Below, one piece after another: positions 45,405 to 52,265 of a DNA stretch of 64,000 nucleotides. Each line of letters begins with the position of its first letter. Position 1 is the first letter of the stretch. The position numbers and the translations under genes were made by a program. The notes beneath the pieces are model-generated. The model saw nothing but the letters and a program-made list of their open reading frames with translations. It searched no databases and was not told where the DNA came from. Source of the DNA: Streptomyces sp. AC558_RSS880 (GTDB lineage: Bacteria; Actinomycetota; Actinomycetes; Streptomycetales; Streptomycetaceae); the NCBI RefSeq assembly GCF_019049255.1, contig NZ_JAGMUJ010000081.1, forward strand, positions 1-64,000. The letters are read 5' to 3'.

Positions 45405-45443
45405 TACCGGTACACCGTAATGCTGACTACCGGTACTTAGCAA
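45405..45443 (-). promoter_or_regulatory. PadR promoter with two TACCGGTA boxes
   Basis: On the minus strand: a -35 TTGCTA (45443-45438), an 18-nt spacer and a -10 TACGGT (45419-45414). Two identical palindromes TACCGGTA lie at 45428-45435 (in the spacer) and 45405-45412 (just past the -10), 23 bp apart, about two helical turns. A larger imperfect CTAGTCAGC / GCTGACTA pair also spans the region. Confidence 0.7.
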
Positions 45444-45988
45444 GACGGAATAGTGGAGGCGTTCGGCTCGGTACCCGCGGCTCCCGCGGCGGACCTGCCG
45501 CTCACACACGTCGTCCGGGGATGCGGCAACCCCGTTCTGCGGGGTTGCCGCATCCCCGGACGGGTCGGAACAGTGGCGGCAGCAGTCGGCGCCGCAGCAC
45601 ATCCCTCGACACCGTCTCCCTGGTGGCCATCGAGGCGAACTCGGCGCACTCCAGGACCCCGTCCGGCAGGTCGCCGGCCCCCGGCGTCCTGCGGCCGGTC
45701 CAGCGCGGCACAGGGCACGTGCCGGTCGCCCTCGCAGTCCGCCGACAAGCCGTCCTTCGCTCGTTCAGCTCGACGAGGCGGCCGGCCCCGGGAGACGAGG
45801 GCTACGGCAGCCGCTCGGCGCCACACGCCACTCGGCGGCAGCCGTACGAGAAACAGGGCCGGCCACAGCAGCGCGGCGCCTCCCACAAAGCGCCGGGCCG
45901 CGCAACTCCCCGGTCGGCACCGGCGCGGAGCCCTGTACGCACAAGGGCGCCGGGCGCCCCACAAGGCACCGTCCGCCCAAGTCGTGCG
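45444..45988. other. Decayed noncoding stretch with perfect 22-bp palindrome
   Basis: About 545 bp between PadR's promoter and the DeoR stop with no gene I can support. Reading frames here are Arg/Ala-rich GC shadows. At 45512-45562 there is a perfect 22-bp inverted repeat (arm starts CGTCCGGGGATGCGG) with the loop GTTCTGC, much longer than a usual terminator. Near 45895 the string AGCGCCGGGCCGCGCAAC recalls the dispersed element. Confidence 0.7.
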
Positions 45989-46933
45989 TCAGCGCCTCCG
46001 CAGGTCCGCCACCCGCGCCCGTTCGGCCCCGGCTCCCTGCGCCGACTCCGCCGCCCCCAGCGCCACAGCCGTACGCAGCCCGGGACCCTGTCGCCGCGGC
46101 CCGGGGAGAGGAACGTCCCGGCGCTGGCGCCCCGCCGAGCCCCCCTCTCCCCCCGCCCCCGCGACAGCGATCTGCACACCCTGGTCGGCCAGCGCCTGCA
46201 ACTCGGTCGACGCCCGCTCGTCGTGCCCGGCCGGCTCGTCCGTCACCAGCCGCGTGATCAGATCCGTGGGCACCGTCTGGAACATCGTGTCCGTCCCGAG
46301 TTTGGTGTGGTCCGCGAGGACCACCACCTCCGCCGCGGCCTGCACCAGCGCCCGGTCGACCGACGCCGACAGCATGTTGGACGTGGACAGCCCCCGCTCG
46401 GCGGTGAGGCCGCTTCCGGAGAGGAACGCCCGGGACACCCGTAACCCCTGCAGGGACTGCTCGGCACCACTGCCCACGAGGGCGTAGTTCGAGCCGCGGA
46501 GCGTACCGCCGGTCATCACGACCTCCACCCGGTTGGCGTGGGCCAACGCCTGGGCGACCAGCAGGGAGTTGGTGACGACCGTCAGGCCGGGCACCCGGGC
46601 CAGCCGACGGGCCAGCTCCTGCGTGGTGGTACCCGCGCCGACCACGATCGCCTCGCCCTCTTCCACGAGGTTCGCGGCGAGGTCGGCGATGGCGGTCTTC
46701 TCGGCGGTCGCGAGATGAGACTTCTGCGGGAAACCGGACTCTCGCGTGAAACCGCCCGGCAGTACCGCACCGCCGTGCCGGCGGTCGAGGAGTCCTTCTG
46801 CCTCCAGCGCGCGCACGTCCCGCCGTACGGTCACTTCGGAGGTCTGGACGACGCGGGCGAGCTCACGGAGCGACACGGCTCCGTTCGCTCGCACCATTTC
46901 GAGGATCAATTGACGACGTTCTGCAGCGAACAC
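45989..46933 (-). CDS. DeoR/GlpR family transcriptional regulator
   Basis: A 314-residue repressor. The N-terminal DeoR HTH (RRQLILEMVRANGAVSLRELARVVQTSEVTVRRDVRAL) is followed by a sugar-phosphate-sensing domain (about 75-250, IVVGAGTTTQELARRL and TGGTLRGSNYALVGSGAEQ). The final 55 residues are Gly/Arg-rich and not part of the fold. It begins with a GTG. TACTGT ends 7 nt before it, so the transcript may be leaderless. Nearby genes for nucleoside and hexose phosphates suggest a sugar-phosphate effector (inferred). Confidence 0.92.
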   Translation of the reverse strand: MFAAERRQLILEMVRANGAVSLRELARVVQTSEVTVRRDVRALEAEGLLDRRHGGAVLPGGFTRESGFPQKSHLATAEKTAIADLAANLVEEGEAIVVGAGTTTQELARRLARVPGLTVVTNSLLVAQALAHANRVEVVMTGGTLRGSNYALVGSGAEQSLQGLRVSRAFLSGSGLTAERGLSTSNMLSASVDRALVQAAAEVVVLADHTKLGTDTMFQTVPTDLITRLVTDEPAGHDERASTELQALADQGVQIAVAGAGGEGGSAGRQRRDVPLPGPRRQGPGLRTAVALGAAESAQGAGAERARVADLRRR

Positions 46934-46940
46934 GAAACTG

Positions 46941-46990
46941 ACAGTAACGCCAGCGACCGTCTGCTTTCAGCAGTTTGCGCTGAATAGCAG
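46941..46990 (-). promoter_or_regulatory. DeoR promoter with operator-like inverted repeat
   Basis: Minus strand: a TACTGT -10 at 46946-46941 placed for a leaderless start at the GTG, with TGAAAG 17 nt upstream as a weak -35. An imperfect inverted repeat, CTGCTTTCAGC (46961-46971) and GCTGAATAGCAG (46979-46990), covers the -35 and could be the regulator's own operator. Confidence 0.55.
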
Positions 46991-47001
46991 AAGTTGTTCG
47001 C

Positions 47002-47031
47002 ACGGCCCTCCAGCAAGTGGTATAGGGCCGT
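47002..47031. terminator. Terminator after the Lpd-like gene
   Basis: An 8-bp stem ACGGCCCT (47002-47009) with complement 47024-47031, a 14-nt loop, just past the leftward gene's stop at 47044 and upstream of the DeoR promoter. Confidence 0.6.
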
Positions 47032-47043
47032 CGTTTCCCTCCG

Positions 47044-48492
47044 TCAGGCCTCCGCGCCCGACTTCCGCGTGTGCAACTGCCGTGCCACCTCGGCGATCGA
47101 GCCCGACAGCGAGGGATAGACCGTGAAGGCGTTCGCGATCTGTTCCACCGTCAGATTGTTGTCGACCGCGATCGAGATGGGATGGATGAGTTCCGAGGCG
47201 CGCGGCGCGACGACCACGCCGCCCACCACGATGCCGGTGCCCGGACGGCAGAAGATCTTGACGAAGCCGTCGCGGATGCCCTGCATCTTCGCGCGCGGGT
47301 TGCGCAGCAGCGGCAGCTTCACCACACGGGCGTCGATCTTGCCGGCGTCGACGTCGGCCTGGGAGTAGCCGACGGTGGCGATCTCGGGGTCGGTGAAGAC
47401 GTTCGACGAGACCGTCTTCAGGTTCAGCGGGGCCACCGCGTCGCCCAGGAAGTGGTACATGGCGATGCGGCCCTGCATCGCCGCCACCGAGGCGAGCGCG
47501 AAGACGCCGGTGACGTCACCGGCGGCGTAGACGCCGGGAGCCGTGGTCCGGGAGACCTTGTCGGTCCAGATGTGGCCGGACTCGCGCAGCCGGACCCCGG
47601 CCTCCTCCAGGCCCATGCCCTCGGAGTTCGGGATGGCGCCCACGGCCATCAGGCAGTGCGACCCGGTGATGACGCGGCCGTCGGCGAGCGTCACCTCCAC
47701 CCGGTCCCCGACCCGCTTCGCGGACTGCGCCCGCGAACGCGCCATGACGTTCATGCCGCGCCGCCGGAAGACGTCCTCCAGCACCGCCGCGGCGTCCGGG
47801 TCCTCGCCCGGCAGCACCCGGTCGCGCGAGGACACGAGCGTCACCTTCGACCCGAGCGCCTGGTAGGCACCGGCGAACTCGGCGCCCGTGACACCCGATC
47901 CGACCACGATGAGCTCCTCGGGGAGCTCGTTCAGGTCGTACACCTGGGTCCAGTTCAGGATCCGCTCGCCGTCGGGGCGGGCGTCCGGCAGCTCGCGCGG
48001 GTGCCCGCCGGTCGCGATCAGCACGGCGTCCGCGGTGAGCGTCTCCTCGGTCCCGTCCGCGGCGCGCACCACGACCTTCCGCGACCCGTCGAGCGCCTGC
48101 ATGCCCTCCAGCCGGCCCCGCCCGCGCAGGACGCGCGCGCCGGCCCGGGTCACGGAGGCGGTGATGTCGTGCGACTGGGCCAGTGCGAGCCGCTTCACAC
48201 GCCGGTTGACCTTGCCCAGGTCCACGCCCACCACCCGGGCGGCCTGCTCCATGGGCGGGGTGTCGTCGGCGACGATGATGCCCAGTTCCTCGTACGAGGA
48301 GTCGAAGGTGGTCATCACCTCGGCCGTGGCGATCAGGGTCTTGGACGGCACGCAGTCGGTGAGCACCGACGCCCCGCCCAGGCCGTCGCAGTCGACGACG
48401 GTCACCTCCGCGCCGAGCTGCGCGGCGACCAGCGCCGCTTCGTATCCGCCGGGTCCGCCACCGATGATCACGATCCGAGTCACGTACTCCAT
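47044..48492 (-). CDS. lpdA: Flavoprotein NAD(P)H-quinone reductase of the LpdA type
   Basis: A 482-residue member of the pyridine nucleotide-disulfide oxidoreductase family. It has FAD motifs IIGGGPGGYEAA and GVYAAGDVTG, an NAD(P) motif VVGSGVTGAEFAG and the C-terminal dimer domain. The redox pair CxxxxC is absent: the loop reads GGASVLTDCVPSK, with only the second cysteine, as in mycobacterial LpdA (Rv3303c), a quinone reductase and not a lipoamide dehydrogenase. The start at ATG 48492 is preferred; a GTG three codons later (TRIVIIGGG) with GGAG upstream is a good alternative. Confidence 0.9.
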   Translation of the reverse strand: MEYVTRIVIIGGGPGGYEAALVAAQLGAEVTVVDCDGLGGASVLTDCVPSKTLIATAEVMTTFDSSYEELGIIVADDTPPMEQAARVVGVDLGKVNRRVKRLALAQSHDITASVTRAGARVLRGRGRLEGMQALDGSRKVVVRAADGTEETLTADAVLIATGGHPRELPDARPDGERILNWTQVYDLNELPEELIVVGSGVTGAEFAGAYQALGSKVTLVSSRDRVLPGEDPDAAAVLEDVFRRRGMNVMARSRAQSAKRVGDRVEVTLADGRVITGSHCLMAVGAIPNSEGMGLEEAGVRLRESGHIWTDKVSRTTAPGVYAAGDVTGVFALASVAAMQGRIAMYHFLGDAVAPLNLKTVSSNVFTDPEIATVGYSQADVDAGKIDARVVKLPLLRNPRAKMQGIRDGFVKIFCRPGTGIVVGGVVVAPRASELIHPISIAVDNNLTVEQIANAFTVYPSLSGSIAEVARQLHTRKSGAEA

Positions 48493-48589
48493 TGTCCCGC
48501 ACACCTCACCGTGCGACCGCCCGGGGGCCTCAGCCGTGGCCCCCCTGTTACCGGAGGGGTGCCGGTTCCGGCTGCCGTACCCTTCCCCC

Positions 48590-49030
48590 ATGTCGCTCTA
48601 CGCCGCGTACGCCGGCAATCTCGACGCGCGGCTGATGTCCCGCCGCGCCCCGCACTCGCCGCTGCGTGCCACCGGCTGGCTGAACGGGTGGAGGCTGACG
48701 TTCGGGGGCGAGCACATGGGCTGGGAGGGCGCGCTGGCCACGCTGGTCGAGGACCCGATCTCGGCGGTCTTCGTCGCCCTCTACGACATCGCCCCGATGG
48801 ACGAGGAGTCCATGGACCGCTGGGAGGGCGCGGGCGGCCTGGACCTCTACCGCCGCACCCGGGTGCGCGTGCACACCCTGGACGGCGAGGAGCCGGCCTG
48901 GACGTACGTCCTCAACAGTTACGAGGGCGGCCTCCCCTCGGCCCGCTACCTGGGCGAGATCGCCGACGCGGCCGAGTCCGCGGGCGCGCCCCACGACTAT
49001 GTGATGGAACTCCGCAAGCGTCCCTGCTGA
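48590..49030 (+). CDS. Gamma-glutamylcyclotransferase-fold protein
   Basis: A 146-residue protein with the family N-terminal motif YAAYAGNLD (the usual YGSNL), then LRATGWLNGWRLTFGG and a DRWEGAGGLDLYRR segment. Such enzymes release 5-oxoproline from gamma-glutamyl amides. It begins with an ATG at 48590, divergent from lpdA, and is followed by the PNP gene on the same strand after 91 bp. Confidence 0.86.
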   Translation: MSLYAAYAGNLDARLMSRRAPHSPLRATGWLNGWRLTFGGEHMGWEGALATLVEDPISAVFVALYDIAPMDEESMDRWEGAGGLDLYRRTRVRVHTLDGEEPAWTYVLNSYEGGLPSARYLGEIADAAESAGAPHDYVMELRKRPC

Positions 49031-49085
49031 CGCCCCCTCGTGGGAAACGACAAGACAACGATCGCCAACCCGTCAGCTCAGACAT

Positions 49086-49122
49086 CTACGCGCGTAGGCG
49101 AATACCGGCTACCCTCTTCGCG
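49086..49122 (+). promoter_or_regulatory. Leaderless promoter of PNP with palindrome at -35
   Basis: A -10 hexamer TACCCT at 49110-49115 is followed six bases later by the GTG start, so transcription probably begins at or next to the start codon. A perfect 12-bp palindrome CTACGCGCGTAG at 49086-49097 lies where the -35 should be and may be a regulator site. Confidence 0.6.
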
Positions 49123-49946
49123 TGAATGCTTCTCTTCTTCCGGACGACATCCAGGGCGACCCGTACGCCGCAGCCGACGCCGCCGCCGCGCGCCTGCGCG
49201 AACTCACCGGCGCCGAGACCCACGACGTCGCCCTCGTGATGGGCTCCGGCTGGGCCCCGGCCGTGGACGCCCTCGGCACGCCCGAGGCCGAGTTCCCGGT
49301 CACCGAACTGCCCGGCTTCCCGCCGCCGGCGGTCGAGGGCCACGGTGGCAAGATCCGCTCGTACGCCATCGGCGCGAAGCGGGCCCTGGTGTTCCTGGGC
49401 CGTACGCACTACTACGAGGGACGCGGGGTCGCGGCCGTCGCCCACGGTGTCCGTACGGCCGTGGCCGCGGGGGCGAAGACGATCGTCCTGACCAACGGCT
49501 GCGGGGGTCTGCGCGCGGGCATGCGCCCCGGTCAGCCGGTCCTGATCAGCGACCACATCAACCTCACGGCGACCTCCCCGATCGTCGGCGCGAACTTCGT
49601 CGACCTCACGGATCTGTACTCGCCACGGCTGCGGGCGCTGTGCAAGGAGATCGACCCGACCCTGGAGGAGGGCGTCTACGCGCAGTTCCCCGGGCCGCAC
49701 TACGAGACTCCGGCGGAGATCCGGATGGCCCGGGTGATCGGGGCGGACCTGGTGGGCATGTCGACGGTCCTCGAGGCGATCGCCGCGCGGGAGGCGGGGG
49801 CGGAGGTGCTGGGCATCTCCCTGGTCACCAACCTGGCCGCGGGGATGACGGGCGAGCCGCTCAACCACGAGGAGGTCCTCCAGGCGGGCCGCGACTCCGC
49901 CACGCGGATGGGGTCGCTGCTGGCGCAGGTGCTCGGGCGCCTGTAG
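49122..49946 (+). CDS. punA: Purine-nucleoside phosphorylase (trimeric, PNP-I type)
   Basis: A 274-residue enzyme splitting inosine and guanosine with phosphate. The phosphate site VMGSGWAP, the motif GRTHYYEG, the purine-binding region LTNGCGGLR and the segment FPGPHYETPAEIRM are present, followed by the ribose/purine site VGMSTVLEAIAAR. It starts with a GTG in a leaderless arrangement. It is part of nucleoside salvage together with the phosphomutase downstream. Confidence 0.95.
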   Translation: MNASLLPDDIQGDPYAAADAAAARLRELTGAETHDVALVMGSGWAPAVDALGTPEAEFPVTELPGFPPPAVEGHGGKIRSYAIGAKRALVFLGRTHYYEGRGVAAVAHGVRTAVAAGAKTIVLTNGCGGLRAGMRPGQPVLISDHINLTATSPIVGANFVDLTDLYSPRLRALCKEIDPTLEEGVYAQFPGPHYETPAEIRMARVIGADLVGMSTVLEAIAAREAGAEVLGISLVTNLAAGMTGEPLNHEEVLQAGRDSATRMGSLLAQVLGRL

Positions 49947-49984
49947 GGCCTCGGGCGCCCGTAGGGCGCGGTGGCCGGTTCGCG

Positions 49985-50310
49985 CGGGGCGGGGCCGTGC
50001 GGCCCGGTGTCGTACGGGTGCCCCGCGTCGGGGTGGGCCGGGGGTGGGTCACGCAGCCCGGCGTTTGCGGGGTGCCTCCCCCAGAGGGGGTACCCCCAGC
50101 CCACCCGTGCCGCCCTGGGGGTACCTCCCAGGCCTTTAAGGCACTGGGGGAGGCACGACTGCCCGCGGCTGACGCGGCATGCGACTGCCCGCGGTCGCGG
50201 GAGACGGAAGGGGACGGACACCCCCGACGTGGCCCCGACCCACCCGCCAACCGACCGCAGGCGCTACGCACGCCCCCACCGGACCGGACGATGCGCCGCA
50301 GGCGCACGAC
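49985..50310 (-). repeat. Dispersed intergenic element, copy C (inverted)
   Basis: The reverse complement of 44047-44372 along most of its length, with a central insertion holding a second small palindrome (CCTTTAAGGC flanks) and a duplicated GCGGGCAGTCG. The ends GCCCCGCGTCGGGGTGGGC and CGCAGGCGCTACGCACG match copy B. The 415-bp gap 49947-50361 holds only this and the leader of the next gene. Confidence 0.85.
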
Positions 50311-50361
50311 CCGCACCCCATGAAATCCTGACTGACGACCAACGAGAGAGGCCGACCGACC

Positions 50362-51996
50362 GTGCAAGACGACGCCCTCATCGCACAGGCCCAGGCGTGG
50401 CTCGCCGAGGACCCCGACCCGGACACCCGCGAGGAACTCGCCCGCCTCATCGACGCCGGCGACCACGCCGAGATCGCCGCCCGCTTCGGCGGCACCCTCC
50501 AGTTCGGCACCGCCGGCCTCCGGGGCGAGCTCGGCGCCGGCCCGATGCGCATGAACCGCTCCGTCGTCATCCGCGCGGCCGCCGGCCTCGCCGCGTACCT
50601 GAGGAAGCACGGCCACACCGACGGCCTCGTCGTCATCGGCTACGACGCCCGCCACAAGTCCCGCGACTTCGCCGAGGACACCGCCGCCGTCATGACCGGC
50701 GCAGGTCTCAGGGCAGCCGTACTCAACCGCCCCCTCCCCACCCCCGTCCTCGCCTTCGCCATACGGCACCTCGGCGCCGTCGCCGGAGTGGAGGTCACCG
50801 CCAGCCACAACCCGCCCCGCGACAACGGCTACAAGGTGTACCTCGGCGACGGCTCCCAGATCGTCCCCCCGGCTGACACGGAGATCGCCGCCGAGATCGA
50901 GGCCGTGGCGTCCCTCACCACGGTCCCCCGCCCCACCGAAGGCTGGGAGACCCTCGACGACACCGTCCTGGACGCCTACCTGGCCCGCACGGACGCGGTC
51001 CTGTCCAAGGACTCCCCCCGCACCGCCCGCACCGTCTACACGGCGATGCACGGCGTCGGCAAGGACGTCCTCCTCGCCGCCTTCGCACGGGCCGGCTTCC
51101 CGGAGCCCGTCCTCGTCACCGAGCAGGCCGACCCCGACCCGGAGTTCCCGACCGTCGCGTTCCCCAACCCGGAGGAGCCCGGCGCGATGGACCTGGCCTT
51201 CGCGAAGGCCCGCGACACCGACCCCGACCTGGTCATCGCCAACGACCCCGACGCCGACCGCTGCGCCGCGGCCGTCAAGGACGGCGCGGACTGGCGCATG
51301 CTGCGCGGCGACGAGGTCGGCGCGCTGCTCGCCGCCCACCTGGTCCGCCGCGGAGCGACCGGCACGTTCGCGGAGTCGATCGTCTCGTCGAGCCTCCTCG
51401 GCCGCATCGCCGAGAAGGCCGGCCTCCGCCACACCGAGACCCTCACCGGCTTCAAGTGGATCGCCCGCGCCGAGGGCCTGCGCTACGGCTACGAGGAGGC
51501 CCTCGGCTACTGCGTCGACCCCGACGGCGTACGCGACAAGGACGGCATCACCGCAGCGCTGCTGATCACGGAGCTGGCGTCCACCCTCAAGGAGGAGGGC
51601 CGCACCCTCCTCGACCTGCTCGACGACCTCGCCGTCGAGCACGGCCTGCACGTCACCGACCAGCTCTCGGTCCGCGTCGAGGACCTCTCCGTCATCGCCG
51701 GCGCGATGCGCCGTCTGCGCGAGCGGCCCCCGGCCCGCCTCGCGGACCTGCCGATCACCAGCGCCGAGGATCTCACCCGGGGCACGGCCGACCTCCCGCC
51801 CACCGACGGCCTGCGCTACACCCTCGACGGCGCCCGCGTCATCGTCCGCCCCAGTGGCACGGAGCCGAAGCTGAAGTGCTACCTGGAGGTGGTCGTCCCG
51901 GTCGGCACGCACGCCGACCTCCCGGCGGCACGGGCCCGCGCGGCCGGACTGCTGGCGGCGCTGAAGCGCGACTTCGCCGCCGCGGCCGGTATCTGA
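50362..51996 (+). CDS. Phospho-sugar mutase (phosphomannomutase family)
   Basis: A 544-residue alpha-D-phosphohexomutase. The phosphoserine loop VTASHNPPRDNGYK, the metal-binding loop NDPDADRCAAAV, the sugar-binding loop EEALGYCVDPD and the phosphate-binding loop VRPSGTEPKLKCYLE are present in the usual order. The FGTAGLRG near the N-terminus is typical. It interconverts hexose or pentose 1- and 6/5-phosphates; next to PNP, a phosphopentomutase-like role in nucleoside breakdown is plausible (inferred). The start is a GTG. Confidence 0.94.
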   Translation: MQDDALIAQAQAWLAEDPDPDTREELARLIDAGDHAEIAARFGGTLQFGTAGLRGELGAGPMRMNRSVVIRAAAGLAAYLRKHGHTDGLVVIGYDARHKSRDFAEDTAAVMTGAGLRAAVLNRPLPTPVLAFAIRHLGAVAGVEVTASHNPPRDNGYKVYLGDGSQIVPPADTEIAAEIEAVASLTTVPRPTEGWETLDDTVLDAYLARTDAVLSKDSPRTARTVYTAMHGVGKDVLLAAFARAGFPEPVLVTEQADPDPEFPTVAFPNPEEPGAMDLAFAKARDTDPDLVIANDPDADRCAAAVKDGADWRMLRGDEVGALLAAHLVRRGATGTFAESIVSSSLLGRIAEKAGLRHTETLTGFKWIARAEGLRYGYEEALGYCVDPDGVRDKDGITAALLITELASTLKEEGRTLLDLLDDLAVEHGLHVTDQLSVRVEDLSVIAGAMRRLRERPPARLADLPITSAEDLTRGTADLPPTDGLRYTLDGARVIVRPSGTEPKLKCYLEVVVPVGTHADLPAARARAAGLLAALKRDFAAAAGI

Positions 51997-52028
51997 GAGC
52001 CGCACGGCAGACCGCACGAGCGCACGCC

Positions 52029-52054
52029 CCGGCGCACACCCCGGTGTGCGCCGG
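52029..52054 (+). terminator. Terminator after the phosphomutase gene
   Basis: A 12-bp stem CCGGCGCACACC (52029-52040) with complement 52043-52054 and a very small loop, 33 bp past the stop. Nothing else with coding character is seen up to 52213. Confidence 0.75.
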
Positions 52055-52213
52055 TTCACGGGGAGTTGGGCTGCCGCACGCACCTCGGCTGCCCGCACAG
52101 CCACCCCGCGTCGCACCCTGAAAGAGCGCGGATGCACTCCTTGCCCCCCTTGGACGCATCCGCCCGGTGTCCCGCGCCACCCTGCTTCCGGCAGGCGGGA
52201 TGCCACGTCAGGG

Positions 52214-52265
52214 CCTGACACGGGGTCGGCTCCCCGCCCCCCGGGGCACCCCTCCCCGTGTCAGG
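52214..52265 (-). terminator. Terminator overlapping the transglycosylase stop
   Basis: A 12-bp inverted repeat, CCTGACACGGGG at 52214-52225 and its complement at 52254-52265, encloses a loop with a nested CCCCG/CGGGG pair. The right arm contains the leftward gene's TGA. Confidence 0.7.

Noticed and set aside
45437..45964. Arg-rich reading frame on the minus strand between PadR and DeoR
   Set aside because: It runs straight through the 22-bp palindrome, no domain is recognisable and its third-position bias is weak; treated as decayed noncoding DNA.
52056..52213. Cys-containing reading frame on the minus strand downstream of the lytic transglycosylase
   Set aside because: No start codon with a ribosome site, it overlaps two hairpins, and composition is not distinct from other GC shadows.
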